From Litoditis marina (lineage: Eukaryota > Nematoda > Chromadorea > Rhabditida > Rhabditidae), in the NCBI GenBank assembly GCA_964036275.1, contig CAXIWQ010000174.1:75001-139000 (forward strand): a stretch of DNA of 64,000 nt. The letters are read 5' to 3'. The position numbers were made by a program, and so were the translations under genes. Positions 28,781 to 40,832 of the stretch are shown in pieces (position 1 is the stretch's first letter; each line of letters begins with the position of its first letter). Under the pieces are notes generated by a model. The model was not told the DNA's origin. It saw nothing but the letters and a program-made list of their open reading frames with translations, and made no database searches.

Positions 28781-28978
28781 AGATTAGTTTTTGTTCACGG
28801 AAATGCGAGATTTCAAAAACAATTAGGTACATTTTCTCGAAAATGGCTGGACCATTTTTTTCAGTTTCGATGGAGAGAGGTAGAGGAGAAAAAGTTGTAT
28901 AACATATTAAAAACGTTTTCTATTTGTCTGGAATACTCTGAAGTTATTGGAAATAGCGGTTCGCGAAAGCAACTTCCG

Positions 28979-29020
28979 GCGGCGACGGCGACGGCGACGG
29001 CTAGGGCGACGGCGACGGCT
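28979..29020 (+). repeat. GGCGAC hexanucleotide tract
   Basis: Imperfect GGCGAC repeats are interrupted once by GGCTAG. This is GC-rich against an AT-rich background, inside the BTB intron. Confidence 0.9.
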
Positions 29021-29291
29021 GCATTGACCGATTCCGTATCTTTTCCGAGAGATGGCTGGATGAATTCTCTCCAAATTTTCTGTGTTCACTTGGCTGGTCG
29101 ATATGTTGTCTCGGACAGACTTTCATGTTGATATCTCTATATACAAAGTTTTTTTCTCATTAGGGGTTTACGGAAGTGTTTCGTTCTGAAAACTGCATAT
29201 TGTGATGTTCATTACATCTCAAAAGATGTAATAACTGCCGTAGTTATGTTAAAATGTCACAAAAGTGCTAATAGGCATAAAAGCAAAATTT

Positions 29292-29363
29292 CTGGATTAG
29301 GCGGGATTCGAACCCTCTGTGCCTCACTAGAACAGAGCCTTTGACCACTCGGCCATGCAGGCA
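29292..29363 (-). repeat. tRNA-like pseudogene or SINE head
   Basis: Read on the minus strand, it has the A-box-like TGGCCGAGTGG and B-box GGTTCGAATCC of a Ser/Leu-type tRNA. The interval between D and T arms is too short for an intact anticodon arm plus long variable loop, and the acceptor stem does not pair, so it is probably not functional. Confidence 0.55.
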
Positions 29364-29579
29364 CAATGGCACGGCAACCTCAATGCGACACATGTCGCCT
29401 GTCTACTGGAAAGTGTGATTTATGTTTGAGGGGCGAACATTTGAATTCGCTCACAAATATCAAGTTGACGTCAAACTTACCATTTATCTATTCGTTTCGA
29501 ACTGTTGATAATGTTCAACAGATATTGACTTCAATATCGTTTCATATTAATTTCCCTTGGAAATACAGAAAAAGAAATC

Positions 29580-30172
29580 AATTAGTATAAAAAAACGAAT
29601 GTAAAGATTGAGTAGATTAGTTTTTGAGATTGAGCTGCATGGAAAATATAAAAGGAGTTCAATAACTCGAGAGGGAAATGAAAAATCTAATCTCGCAATT
29701 TTCATGATCAATCTCACACACAATTTCAAAAAATAAGTGCCCAACCTTTGAGAACATTCCTGCTTACACTAAGAACGTATCTGAAATAAAAATCAGCTGT
29801 GCTGTCAGTCAATCGCACAGTCACGTGAAACATGATAAACACAGCAGAATTCGAAAACGTGAAATTACAAAGAACAAAGTGCACATTGAAATGACAAAAT
29901 GTACAAGAATATTCAATTTACTTCAAGTGAACTTTGTTCTGTTAACAGTTTTGAATCAGTGGTGAGCAACTGTCATAATCGGAAGTTTCATCTAATGTGT
30001 GTTTGCTGCAAGATATTTTTCAGTAGAACAACAAAATGTTTTTGACCCATGAAAATTGCGAGATTATATTTTTCATTTCCCTCTCGAGTTATTGAACTTC
30101 TTTTCTATTTTCCATGCAGCTTCATCTCAAAAACTAATTTACTCTCTCTTTACATTCGTTTTTTATACTAAT
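29580..30172. mobile_element. MITE of about 590 bp with inverted ends of roughly 120-130 bp
   Basis: The left end, AATTAGTATAAAAAAACGAA, and the right end, TTCGTTTTTTATACTAAT, are complementary. The complementarity continues inward (CTCGAGAGGGAAATGAAAAA against TTTTTCATTTCCCTCTCGAG), interrupted by small differences. It is related by its termini to the elements at 18803 and 20208 and is inserted in the first BTB intron. Confidence 0.8.
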
Positions 30173-30775
30173 ACCTCCACGTTCCACGTACTTGCGAGAA
30201 AGTACATGAAACTCGGAGATATTTCTCGTGATGTGCTCACACTGAAGAGAATGTGGTCGTTTTTGGACTGTTGTTATCCGGAAAGTCTCGTTAACATGGC
30301 GGTGATCTAGTATGTGAATGAAAGTTATCTAATACTTATATATCCACACTTATACTTGTGAAATACATACAAGTAAAATGTGAATTAATGTCTAACGGAG
30401 AGATTCATTCTTCACTCTGACGGAACAAGTTCACGATTTTTTTATAATTATCTTCTTATGTTCCCTTTTCTCAGAGTGTTTTTCAGTTTTTTTCCACCAT
30501 GGTCCAGGAGCGTTGGAAGGGTCAGGGCGAACTGTTCATTGACCGAGACTCGACACACTTTTCTAAGGTATAGATGCGTTGAGTCTCACAAAAGTTGGTG
30601 AAAGCAGATTTATTTCATAAAAACTAAATGTTTTTGATTGCCCCCAGCTAACACAATCTAAATGCAGTACAGCTCAGAGAGTGGGAAATATGCATTAGTG
30701 AGAGAATTTGGAGCTTCATTGAGATTTCACGAATTCAAAACATCACTGCCGGAATACAGCTTGTAGAAAAGTACT

Positions 30776-30905
30776 GAGGCCGTATGAATGAAACATCCCG
30801 GGCCGGGTTGGGATGCCAACCCGAGCTCTATTCGGCTATTTCCCGGCAGATTATGCTCGGGATAGCATCCCAACCCGTCCCCGGATGTTTCATGCATACG
30901 GCCTC
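30776..30905. mobile_element. 130-bp palindromic element
   Basis: GAGGCCGTATGAATGAAACA at the left end pairs with TGTTTCATGCATACGGCCTC at the right end. The stem continues through CCGGGTTGGGATGC against GCATCCCAACCCG. It is a small hairpin-type MITE in the second BTB intron. Confidence 0.75.
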
Positions 30906-31132
30906 TGATGTTCGAATATTCCTCCAAACATGGAGTTCACATTCATCTCTAAATTATGCATAACCCACTATTTTTTCTCATCTTATAGTTCAGATTCTCA
31001 ACTTTTTGAGAGACAGCAGCGAGTTCATTCCAGTGAGAAATATGGATTCATGCGAGGAACTGCGTAGAGAGGCGCAGGTCAGTTCAATTTCTCGAAAATG
31101 GAGCTATTCGCAGTCGACAATGCTCAAGTTTG

Positions 31133-34100
31133 AGTTGAAAACATTTCCTCGATACAAAAATTGGACGACCTGTTTACTTTTTGTGTTCAGGAAACAAACT
31201 GGACAATCTGTCCACCTTTTGTCCCCAAGGATGTTGAAAACATTTCCTCGATACAAAAATTGGACGACCTGTTTCCTTTTTGTCTTCAGGAAACCAACTG
31301 GACAATCTGTCCACCTTTTGTCCCCAAGGATGTTGAAAACATTTCCTCGGGACAAAAATTGGACAACCTGTTTACTTTTTGTCTTCAGGAAACCAACTGG
31401 ACAATCTGTCCACCTTTTGTCCTCAAGGATGTTGAAAACATTACCTCGGGACAAAAATTGAACAATCTGTCCACCTTTTCTCCTCAAGGATGTTGAAAAC
31501 ATTTCCTCGATACAAAAATTGGACAACCTGTTTACTTTTTGTGTTCAGGAAACAAACTGGACAATCTGTCCACTTTTTGTCCTCAAGGATGTTGAAAACA
31601 TTTCCTCGATACAAAAATTGGACGACCTGTTTCCTTTTTGTCTTCAGGAAACCAACTGGACAATCTGTCCACCTTTTGTCCCCAAGGATGTTGAAAACAT
31701 TTCCTCGATACAAAAATTGGACGACCTGTTTCCTTTTTGTCTTCAGGAAACCAACTGGACAATCTGTCCACCTTTTGTCCTCAAGGATCTCGGAAAAGAT
31801 TCCTCAGGACAAAAATTGGACAACCTGTTAACTTTTTGTCTTCAGGAAACAAACTGGACAATCTGTCCACATTTTGTCCTCAAGGATGTTGAAAACATTA
31901 CCTCGGGACAAAAATTGGACAATCTGTCCACTTTTTGTCCCCAAGGATGTTGAAAACATTTCCTCTGGCCAAACTTGAACAACCTGGTTACTTTTTGTCT
32001 TCAGGGAACCAACTGGACAATCTGTCCACCTTTTGTCCTCAAGGATGTTGAAAACATTACCTCGGGACAAAAATTGGACAATCTGTCCACTTTTTGTCCT
32101 CAAGGATGTTGAAAACATTTCCTCGGGACAAAAATTGGACGACCTTTTTTTTTGTCTTCAGAAAACCAACTGGACAATCTGTCCACCTTTTGTCCTCAAG
32201 GATGTTGAAAACATTACCTTGGGACAAAAATTGGACAATCTGTCCACTTTCTGTCCCCAAGGATGTTGAAAACATTTCCTCGGGACAAAAATTGGACGAC
32301 CTTTTTTTTTGTCTTCAGGAAACCAACTGGACAATCTGTCCACCTTTTGTCCTCAAGGATGCTGAAAACATTACCTCGGGACAAAAATTGGACAATCTGT
32401 CCACTTTTTGTCCTCAAGGATGTTGAAAACATTTCCTCGGGACAAAAGTTGGACAACCTGTTTACTTTTTGTTTTCAGGAAACCAACTGGACAATCTGTC
32501 CACCTTTTGTCCTCAAGGATGTTGAAAACATTTCCTCGATACAAAAATTGGACAACCTGTTTACTTTTTGTGTTCAGGAAACAAACTGGACAATCTGTCC
32601 ACTTTTTGTCCTCAAGGATGTTGAAAACATTTCCTCGATACAAAAATTGGACAACCTGTTTACTTTTTGTCTTCAGGAAACCAACTGGACAATCTGTCCA
32701 TCTTTTGTCCTCAAGGATGTTGAAAACATTACCTCGGGACAAAAATTGGACAATCTGTCCACTTTTTGTCCTCAAGGATGTTGAAAACATTTCCTTGGGA
32801 CAAAAATTGGACAACCTGTTTACTTTTTGTTTTCAGGAAACCAACTGGACAATCTGTCCACCTTTTGTCCTCAAAGATGTTGAAAACATTACCTCGGGAC
32901 AAAAAGTGGACAACCTGTTTACTTTTTGTCTTCAAGAAACAAACTGGACAATCTGTCCACTTTTTGTCCTCAAGGATGTTGAAAACATTTCCTCGGGACA
33001 AAAATTGGACAACTTGTTTAATTTTTGTCTTCAGGAAACCAACTGGACAATCTGTCCACCTTTTGTCCTCAAGGATGTTGAAAACATTTCCTCGGGACAA
33101 AAATTGGACAACCTGTTTACTTTTTGTCTTCAGGAAACAATATAATAATAATCTTTTACGGCAACTATTTCAGCCGTGTGCTTTATTGAGAAAATTACAT
33201 AATCACACACAAATCATATATCAACCGTAGAAGGACTGTCCGTAGAGGGGTGGAGATAGGCATGGGTGAGCTTTGTAACCAGCTCATGCGGTCCGCCAGA
33301 CAGATACCGCGGCGAGCGGGGATCGAACCCAGGTCTGTGGAGCGACAGCCGAACGCTAACCACTTGACCACTCGGCCAAACTGGACAAGCTGTCCACTTT
33401 TTGTCCTCAAGGATATTGAAAAACTTTCCTCGGGACAAAAATTGGACAACCTGTTTACTTTTTGTCTTCAGGAAACCAACTGGACTGGACAATCTGCCCA
33501 CCTTTTGTCCTCAAGGATGTTGAAAACATTACCTCGGGACAAAAATTGGACAATCTGTTCACTTTTTGTCCTCAAGGATGTTGAAAACATTTCCTCGGGA
33601 CAAAAATTGGACGACCTGTTCACTTTTTGTCTTCAGGAAACCAACTGGACAATCTGTCCACCTTTTGTCCTCAAGGATGTTGAAAACATTACCTTGGGAC
33701 AAAAATTGGACAATCTGTCCACTTTCTGTCCCCAAGGATGTTGAAAACAATTCTTCGGGACAAAAATTGGACAACCTGTTTACTTTTTGTCTTCAGGAAA
33801 CCAACTGGACAATCTGTCCACCTTTTGTCCTCAAGGATGTTGAAAACATTACCTTGGGACAAAAATTGGACAATCTGTCCACTTTCTGTCCCCAAGGATG
33901 TTGAAAACATTTCTTCGGGACAAAAATTGGACAACCTCTTTACTTTTTGTCTTCAGGAAACCAACTGGACAATCTGTCCATCTTTTGTCCTCAAGGATGT
34001 TGAAAACATTACCTCGGGACAAAAATTGGACAACCTGTTTACTTTTTGTCTTCAGGAAACCAACTGGACAATCTGTCCACCTTCTGTCCTCAAGGATGTT

Positions 34101-35168
34101 GAAAACATTACCTCGGGACAAAAATTGGACAACCTGTTTACTTTTTGTCTTCAGGAAACCAACTGGACAATCTGTCCACTTTTTGTCCTCAAGGATGTTG
34201 AAAACATTTCCTCGGGACAAAAATTGGACAACTTGTTTAATTTTTGTCTTCAGAAAACAAACTGGACAATCTGTCCACTTTTTGTCCTCAAGGATATTGA
34301 AAAACTTTCCTCGGGACAAAAATTGGACAACATGTTAACTGTTTGTCTTCAGGAAACAAACTGGACAATCTGTCCACTTTTTGTCCTCAAGGATATTGAA
34401 AAACTTTCCTCGGGACAAAAATTGGACAACCTGTTTACTTTTTGTCTTCAGGAAACAAACTGGACAATCTGTCCACATTTTGTCCTCAAGGATCTCGAAA
34501 AAGATTCCTCAGGACAAAAATTGGACAACCTGTTAACTCTTTGTCTTCAGGAAACAAACTGGACAATCTGTCCACTTTTTGTCCTCAAGGATATTGAAAA
34601 ACTTTCCTCGGGACAAAAATTGGACAACCTGTTTACTTTTTGTCTTCAGGAAACAAACTGGACAATCTGTCCACTTTTTGTCCTCAAGGATGTTGAAAAC
34701 ATTACCTCGGGACAAAAAGTGGACAACCTGTTTACTTTTTGTCTTCAGGAAACAAACTGGACAATCTGTCCACTTTTTGTCCTCAAGGATGTTGAAAACA
34801 TTTCCTCGGGACAAAAATTGGACAACCTGTTTACTTTTTGTCTTCAGGAAACCAACTGGACTGGACAATCTGCCCACCTTTTGTCCTCAAGGATGTTGAA
34901 AACATTACCTCGGGACAACAATTGGACAATCTGTCCACTTTTTGTCCTCAAGGATGTTGAAAACATTTCCTCGGGACAAAAATTGGACAACCTGTTTACT
35001 TTTTGTCTTCAGGAAACCAACTGGACTGGACAATCTGCCCACCTTTTGTCCTCAAGGATGTTGAAAACATTACCTCGGGACAAAAATTGGACAATCTGTT
35101 CACTTTTTGTCCTCAAGGATGTTGAAAACATTTCCTCGGGACAAAAATTGGACGACCTGTTCACTTTT
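31133..35168. repeat. Hairpin minisatellite, first part
   Basis: Units of 61 bp and 99 bp share the segment ACAATCTGTCCAC...CCTCAAGGATGTTGAAAACA. The 99-bp unit adds a 38-bp part ending GTCTTCAGGAAACCAACTGG. Each unit carries GGACAAAAA, T, TGGACA, ATC, TGTCCA, C, TTTTTGTCC in order, a 35-nt hairpin with one mismatch; the second half (CCTGTTTACTTTTTGTC) is a degenerate version of it. A smaller palindrome ATGTT-GAA-AACAT lies between. Long open frames on both strands (up to 509 codons) result from the periodic, near-palindromic sequence and are not taken as genes. Confidence 0.95.
33141..33377 (-). mobile_element. SINE inside the minisatellite, copy 1
   Basis: Read on the minus strand, it has tRNA-like GGCCGAGTGG and GGTTCGATCCC boxes, a GGCGGACCGCATGAGCTGGT body and a TTATTATT tail. 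It is the same family as 22937-23189 and is inserted between AGGAAACAA and AAACTGG of the array. Confidence 0.9.
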
Positions 35169-36642
35169 GAAAATAGGTACAACATTGGACTGTTTCCAAA
35201 GATTTGGCAACGTACCAGTTCTCAGACTACATTCGAAAATGAGAGAAAGTGGATGTGCAAGGACTAGCGCCAAATTCTTATAGAAAGATGTTGGTATATT
35301 GTCGGGGCCGCAAGAGAATTTGTTTTTCAATGTTTTCAGACGCTCATAGACAATATAGGGAGATACATCAAGTGTACTTAATGTCCCATCTGTTGCTTTG
35401 GTAACCTCAAAATCAGCTAAATTATCTCTAGTGAAAACTGTGCAAAAGTGTTTATTGAAAATTTCAGCTCGTTGTTTGTCATCTGAGACTATACCTTCAG
35501 CTGTTTGCAGTGGAGGTAATTGCACTTTATGCAATAGTTCGTTCTTGACATATGACCAAAACTGCTTTGGGTTACTTGATGTGACAGCTTTCAGTTCTTT
35601 GTTAGCTATGAAATTCCTCAACGAAATTTTGTATCGTTTTTGGATCTCTTTGTATTTAACTACATGCGCCATGTTATTAGACTGTTTCTGTTTCAAGTAA
35701 AGCCGTTCGCATTTGCGCTTGAGGCGTTTTAGCCAGTCAGGAAAAATAGAATTATTACTTGACTGAAGAGGTACATATTTCTTGATTATAGGGTCAATGA
35801 TGGCTAAGAAGATACAATACATGCTGTCACAATTTGTACAAGCGCTGAATCTATAATTCCAATCTATCATAGAAAGTTCCTGCTCAATCGCATCATAATT
35901 CGCTTTACGGTAACAAAGAGAGGGGGGGGGGTGCATCAATAGTTTGCAAGTTTTTCGGAATATTCAAAAACGCCTCAACTCTGTGATGATCACTTATTTG
36001 TGAAGTCACATTCAAATCAAATAACAGCGCATCGTCGGTGGTTAAAACTAGATCAAGAATATTGTTACCCCTAGTTGCAGAATTTACTAATTGTTTAAAA
36101 CCGAGCTCAGAAATTATGTGTTTGAATTGCGTGTTCATAGTACCCGGAGTTATATTAGCTAACCAATTTATGTCAGGAAGATTGAAATCTCCAGCAACTA
36201 TATGTTTGGAACAACCTCTAAGTTTAGGTAAATTCTCAATATATGCGTTGAATAGATTTGGAAAATTAATATCGTTGCCAGGACTTCTATACCCCCCAGT
36301 AAGAAAGAATGGTTCGCAGTTTTTAGATGAAAGTAGAACAGTGATAATTTCGGAGGAATGGTTTGCTAGTCTGGATTGAACCTCACCGATGAAGTTGTCT
36401 GGATAATAAATGCTCACGCCACCGCCCGTTGTTTTCTTGGAAACAGAAGACCTGCACACGTGAACAGCATTGTAATTTTGAATGGAAACGTCGTTTGAAT
36501 TGGTCTGCTCACTGAAAAAAGTTTCTGTGAATACAGCAATTGTAGTCTGTAAAGATAATTCAAGAGATAAATCAATTTGTTTGCTTTTGAAACCACGAAC
36601 ATTTGCCAAGAGAAATTTCGGATAATCTAACGGTTCAAACAT
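35169..36642 (-). pseudogene. LINE ORF2: endonuclease and truncated reverse transcriptase
   Basis: The frame from 36642 (MFEPLDYPKFLLANVRGF) carries APE-type endonuclease motifs: FTETFF, GGGVSIYY, GGYRSPGND, AGDFNLPDINW and SDHHRVE. It ends at 35905 in the Pro/Leu-rich translation of a G10 run (35922-35931). The linker and RT start continue in another frame from about 35935, through CGPDNIPTSFYKNLA to LWKQSNVVPIF at the array boundary. The polymerase catalytic motif (F/YxDD) is absent because the element stops first. Two lesions therefore exist: a homopolymer frameshift and a 3' truncation. Confidence 0.85.
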
Positions 36643-36650
36643 TATTGATT

Positions 36651-37442
36651 CTAAACACCCTGAGGTGAAGTAACTCCCTGATTTACCCTCCTACCCGATT
36701 CGATCTTCTCCTGGCTCCCAGCTTTTTTGTTTGGTCCTACGTCTACAAGCTTGCATTGATTATCGATCACTTTGTACATCTTCTTTCCATCTCCAGCAGC
36801 ATTCATTTCACGACACCAATTCCTCAGGGCCCGGTTGTAGTTGAGCTCACCACGGGTCATGTCTTTGCGGCTATATTTTCCAAGACCCGAGGTGCCGATG
36901 CAGTACTTGATGTCTCGATAGTATTCCTTCTTGGCGACATGAATTTTGATGATTCTGTCGCCTCCATCCGGCTTCACACGACCATGGCGATGACAATCTA
37001 CGACAGAATCCTCCGGGATGTTGGCAGCTGTCAGTTTGGATCTGACAGCCTGTAACAAATTTTCATCCGGAGTTTCTTTACAACCGACCAGGACAATGGA
37101 AGAATCCTTCTTCTTTTCAATACGCTCTTGTACGTCTTGAAACGTTACGAAATCATTGTACTTTGGGAGTGGAAAAGGGGCCGCGACCACAGAAGCAAAT
37201 TGTGCTTGCGTTGTGGTGGGACTTCGGGACGACAGCAGAGTTTCAACCACTCCAAGTAGATTTTCAACTTGTCTCGACAGATGACCATTGGCTTCGACCA
37301 GCTTATTGACAGTGTTGATAAGAATGTTCAACTCACTGGGACCTTCAGTGACCTCACTTTTGTTGTTTTGTGATGAATCGGCAGGCAGGGGAGATTGTAT
37401 GACCAAAGTCTGACTTGAACGCAATTTCTTCCTTGGACTCAT
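36651..37442 (-). CDS. LINE ORF1 protein
   Basis: The open frame extends into the array, but the first in-element ATG is 37442 (MSPRKKLRSSQTLVIQSPL), giving about 263 residues. A helical/coiled-coil stretch (LNILINTVNKLVEANGHLSR, QVENLLGVVETLL) is followed by an RRM-like region with SSIVLVGCKETPDENLLQAV, RHGRVKPDGGDRIIKIHV and a basic end. This matches nucleic-acid-chaperone ORF1 proteins of CR1/Jockey-type LINEs. It ends 9 bp upstream of ORF2. It is intact, though the element cannot be autonomous. Confidence 0.7.
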   Translation of the reverse strand: MSPRKKLRSSQTLVIQSPLPADSSQNNKSEVTEGPSELNILINTVNKLVEANGHLSRQVENLLGVVETLLSSRSPTTTQAQFASVVAAPFPLPKYNDFVTFQDVQERIEKKKDSSIVLVGCKETPDENLLQAVRSKLTAANIPEDSVVDCHRHGRVKPDGGDRIIKIHVAKKEYYRDIKYCIGTSGLGKYSRKDMTRGELNYNRALRNWCREMNAAGDGKKMYKVIDNQCKLVDVGPNKKAGSQEKIESGRRVNQGVTSPQGV

Positions 37443-38840
37443 GGCAACCGACCGCACGCGAGAAATGAACAGACCAGGACAAAAATTGGACAATCTGTTC
37501 ACTTTTTGTCCTCAAGGATGTTGAAAACATTTCTTCGGGACAAAAATTGGACGACCTGTTCACTTTTTGTCTTCAGGAAACCAACTGGACAATCTGTCCA
37601 CCTTTTGTCCTCAAGGATGTTGAAAACATTACCTCGGGACAAAAATTGGACAATCTGTCCACATTTTGTCCTCAAGGATATTGAAAAACTTTCCTCGGGA
37701 CAAAAATTGGACAACCTGTTTACTTTTCGTCTTCAGGAAACCAACTGGACAATCTGTCCACCTTTTGTCCTCAAGGATGTTGAAAACATTACCTTGGGAC
37801 AAAAATTGGACAATCTGTTCACTTTTTGTCCTCAAGGATGTTGAAAACATTTCTTCGGGACAAAAGTTGGACGACCTGTTCACTTTTTGTCTTCAGGAAA
37901 CCAACTGGACAATCTGTCCACCTTTTGTCCTCAAGGATGTTGAAAACATTACCTCGGGACAAGAATTGGACAATCTGTCCACATTTTGTCCTCAAGGATA
38001 TTGAAAAACTTTCCTCGGGACAAAAATTGGACAACCTGTTTACTTTTTGTCTTCAGGAAACCAACTGGACAATCTGTCCACCTTTTGTCCTCAAGGATGT
38101 TGAAAACATTACCTTGGGACAAAAATTGGACAATCTGTCCACTTTCTGTCCCCAAGGATGTTGAAAACATTTCTTCGGGACAAAAATTGGGCAACCTGTT
38201 TACTTTTTGTCTTCAGGAAACCAACTGGACAATCTGTCCATCTTTTGTCCTCAAGGATGTTGAAAACATTACCTTGGGACAAAAATTGGACAATCTGTCC
38301 ACTTTCTGTCCCCAAGGATGTTGAAAACATTTCTTCGGGACAAAAATTGGACAACCTGTTTACTTTTTGTCTTCAGGAAACCAACTGGACAATCTGTCCA
38401 TCTTTTGTCCTCAAGGATGTTGAAAACATTACCTCGGGACAAAAATTGGACAATCTGTCCACTTTTTGTCCTCAAGGATGTTGAAAACATTTCCTCGGGA
38501 CAAAAATTGAACAACCTGTTTACTTTTTGTCTTCAGGAAACCAACTGGACAATCTGTCCACCTTTTGTCCTCAAGGATGTTGAAAACATTACCTCGGGAC
38601 AAAAAGTGGACAACCTGTTTACTTTTTGTCTTCAAGAAACAAACTGGACAATCTGTCCACTTTTTGTCCTCAAGGATGTTGAAAACATTTCCTCGGGACA
38701 AAAATTGGACAACTTGTTTAATTTTTGTCTTCAGGAAACCAACTGGACAATCTGTCCACCTTTTGTCCTCAAGGATGTTGAAAACATTTCCTCGGGACAA
38801 AAATTGGACAACCTGTTTACTTTTTGTCTTCAGGAAACAA

Positions 38841-39077
38841 TATAATAATAATCTTTTACGGCAACTATTTCAGCCGTGTGCTTTATTGAGAAAATTACAT
38901 AATCACACACAAATCATATATCAACCGTAGAAGGACTGTCCGTAGAGGGGTGGAGATAGGCATGGGTGAGCTTTGTAACCAGCTCATGCGGTCCGCCAGA
39001 CAGATACCGCGGCGAGCGGGGATCGAACCCAGGTCTGTGGAGCGACAGCCGAACGCTAACCACTTGACCACTCGGCC
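38841..39077 (-). mobile_element. SINE inside the minisatellite, copy 2
   Basis: It is apparently identical to the copy at 33141-33377 and is in the same position within the array unit. It has therefore been multiplied with the array rather than inserted independently. Confidence 0.9.
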
Positions 39078-40595
39078 AAACTGGACAATCTGTCCACTTT
39101 TTGTCCTCAAGGATATTGAAAAACTTTCCTCGGGACAAAAATTGGACAACCTGTTTACTTTTTGTCTTCAGGAAACCAACTGGACAATCTGTCCACCTTT
39201 TGTCCTCAAGGATGTTGAAAACATTACCTTGGGACAAAAATTGGACAATCTGTTCACTTTTTGTCCTCAAGGATGTTGAAAACATTTCTTCGGGACAAAA
39301 ATTGGACGACCTGTTCACTTTTTGTCTTCAGGAAACCAACTGGACAATCTGTCCACCTTTTGTCCTCAAGGATGTTGAAAACATTACCTCGGGACAAAAA
39401 TTGGACAATCTGTCCACATTTTGTCCTCAAGGATATTGAAAAACTTTCCTCGGGACAAAAATTGGACAACCTGTTTACTTTTTGTCTTCAGGAAACCAAC
39501 TGGACAATCTGTCCACCTTTTGTCCTCAAGGATGTTGAAAACATTACCTTGGGACAAAAATTGGACAATCTGTTCACTTTTTGTCCTCAAGGATGTTGAA
39601 AACATTTCTTCGGGACAAAAATTGGACGACCTGTTCACTTTTTGTCTTCAGGAAACCAACTGGACAATCTGTCCACCTTTTGTCCTCAAGGATGTTGAAA
39701 ACATTACCTCGGGACAAAAATTGGACAATCTGTCCACATTTTGTCCTCAAGGATATTGAAAAACTTTCCTCGGGACAAAAATTGGACAACCTGTTTACTT
39801 TTTGTCTTCAGGAAACCAACTGGACAATCTGTCCACCTTTTGTCCTCAAGGATGTTGAAAACATTACCTTGGGACAAAAATCGGACAATCTGTCCACTTT
39901 CTGTCCCCAAGGATGTTGAAAACATTTCTTCGGGACAAAAATTGGACAACCTGTTTACTTTTTGTCTTCAGGAAACCAACTGGACAATCTGTCCATCTTT
40001 TGTCCTCAAGGATGTTGAAAACATTACCTTGGGACAAAAATTGGACAATCTGTCCACTTTCTGTCCCCAAGGATGTTGAAAACATTTCTTCGGGACAAAA
40101 ATTGGACAACCTGTTTACTTTTTGTCTTCAGGAAACCAACTGGACAATCTGTCCATCTTTTGTCCTCAAGGATGTTGAAAACATTACCTCGGGACAAAAA
40201 TTGGACAATCTGTCCACTTTTTGTCCTCAAGGATGTTGAAAACATTTCCTCGGGACAAAAATTGAACAACCTGTTTACTTTTTGTCTTCAGGAAACCAAC
40301 TGGACAATCTGTCCACCTTTTGTCCTCAAGGATGTTGAAAACATTACCTCGGGACAAAAAGTGGACAACCTGTTTACTTTTTGTCTTCAAGAAACAAACT
40401 GGACAATCTGTCCACTTTTTGTCCTCAAGGATGTTGAAAACATTTCCTCGGGACAAAAATTGGACAACTTGTTTAATTTTTGTCTTCAGGAAACCAACTG
40501 GACAATCTGTCCACCTTTTGTCCTCAAGGATGTTGAAAACATTTCCTCGGGACAAAAATTGGACAACCTGTTTACTTTTTGTCTTCAGGAAACAA

Positions 40596-40832
40596 TATAA
40601 TAATAATCTTTTACGGCAACTATTTCAGCCGTGTGCTTTATTGAGAAAATTACATAATCACACACAAATCATATATCAACCGTAGAAGGACTGTCCGTAG
40701 AGGGGTGGAGATAGGCATGGGTGAGCTTTGTAACCAGCTCATGCGGTCCGCCAGACAGATACCGCGGCGAGCGGGGATCGAACCCAGGTCTGTGGAGCGA
40801 CAGCCGAACGCTAACCACTTGACCACTCGGCC
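40596..40832 (-). mobile_element. SINE inside the minisatellite, copy 3
   Basis: It shares sequence and flanks with the copy at 38841, 1,755 bp away. Confidence 0.9.

Larger units (their letters stand above)
28528..31077 (+). pseudogene. BTB/POZ T1-type (KCTD/Kv-like) gene, partial, with a frameshift
   Basis: Exon 1 (28528-28621) encodes MEGSSSGDRIRLNVGGT, the conserved start of a T1-type BTB domain. The family continuation FETSMMTLTRTQPT is present only in another frame directly after it, so a 1-2 base indel follows GGGACG. Exon 2 (30508-30567) encodes ERWKGQGELFIDRDSTHFSK, and exon 3 (30994-31077) ILNFLRDSSEFIPV followed by CEELRREAQ. Both are classic T1 blocks and in phase, with GTACGA, GTATAG and GTCAGT donors. 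Exons after 31077 are not found; the minisatellite begins 56 bp later. Family knowledge: these domains tetramerise or pentamerise as cullin-3 adaptors or potassium-channel assembly domains. Confidence 0.72.
35169..37470 (-). mobile_element. CR1/L2-like LINE fragment lacking its RT core and 3' end
   Basis: The minisatellite is interrupted between CCTGTTCACTTTT (35168) and AGGACAAAAATTGG (37471). The insert, on the minus strand, encodes an ORF1-like protein, an APE endonuclease and the beginning of a reverse transcriptase that ends at WKQSNVVPIFK, where the array resumes. The usual LINE decay removes the 5' end, but here the 3' part is missing, so deletion or recombination with the array is likely. 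The clade assignment is tentative. Confidence 0.85.

Noticed and set aside
29292..29363. Functional Ser/Leu tRNA gene
   Set aside because: A and B boxes are good, but the anticodon/variable region is too short and the acceptor stem does not pair.
33738..35267. A 509-codon plus-strand ORF made of repeated WTICPLFVLKDVENISS-like segments
   Set aside because: It is the translation of the 61/99-bp minisatellite. Similar ORFs exist on the opposite strand because units are nearly palindromic, and frame continuity follows from repeat length, not coding selection.
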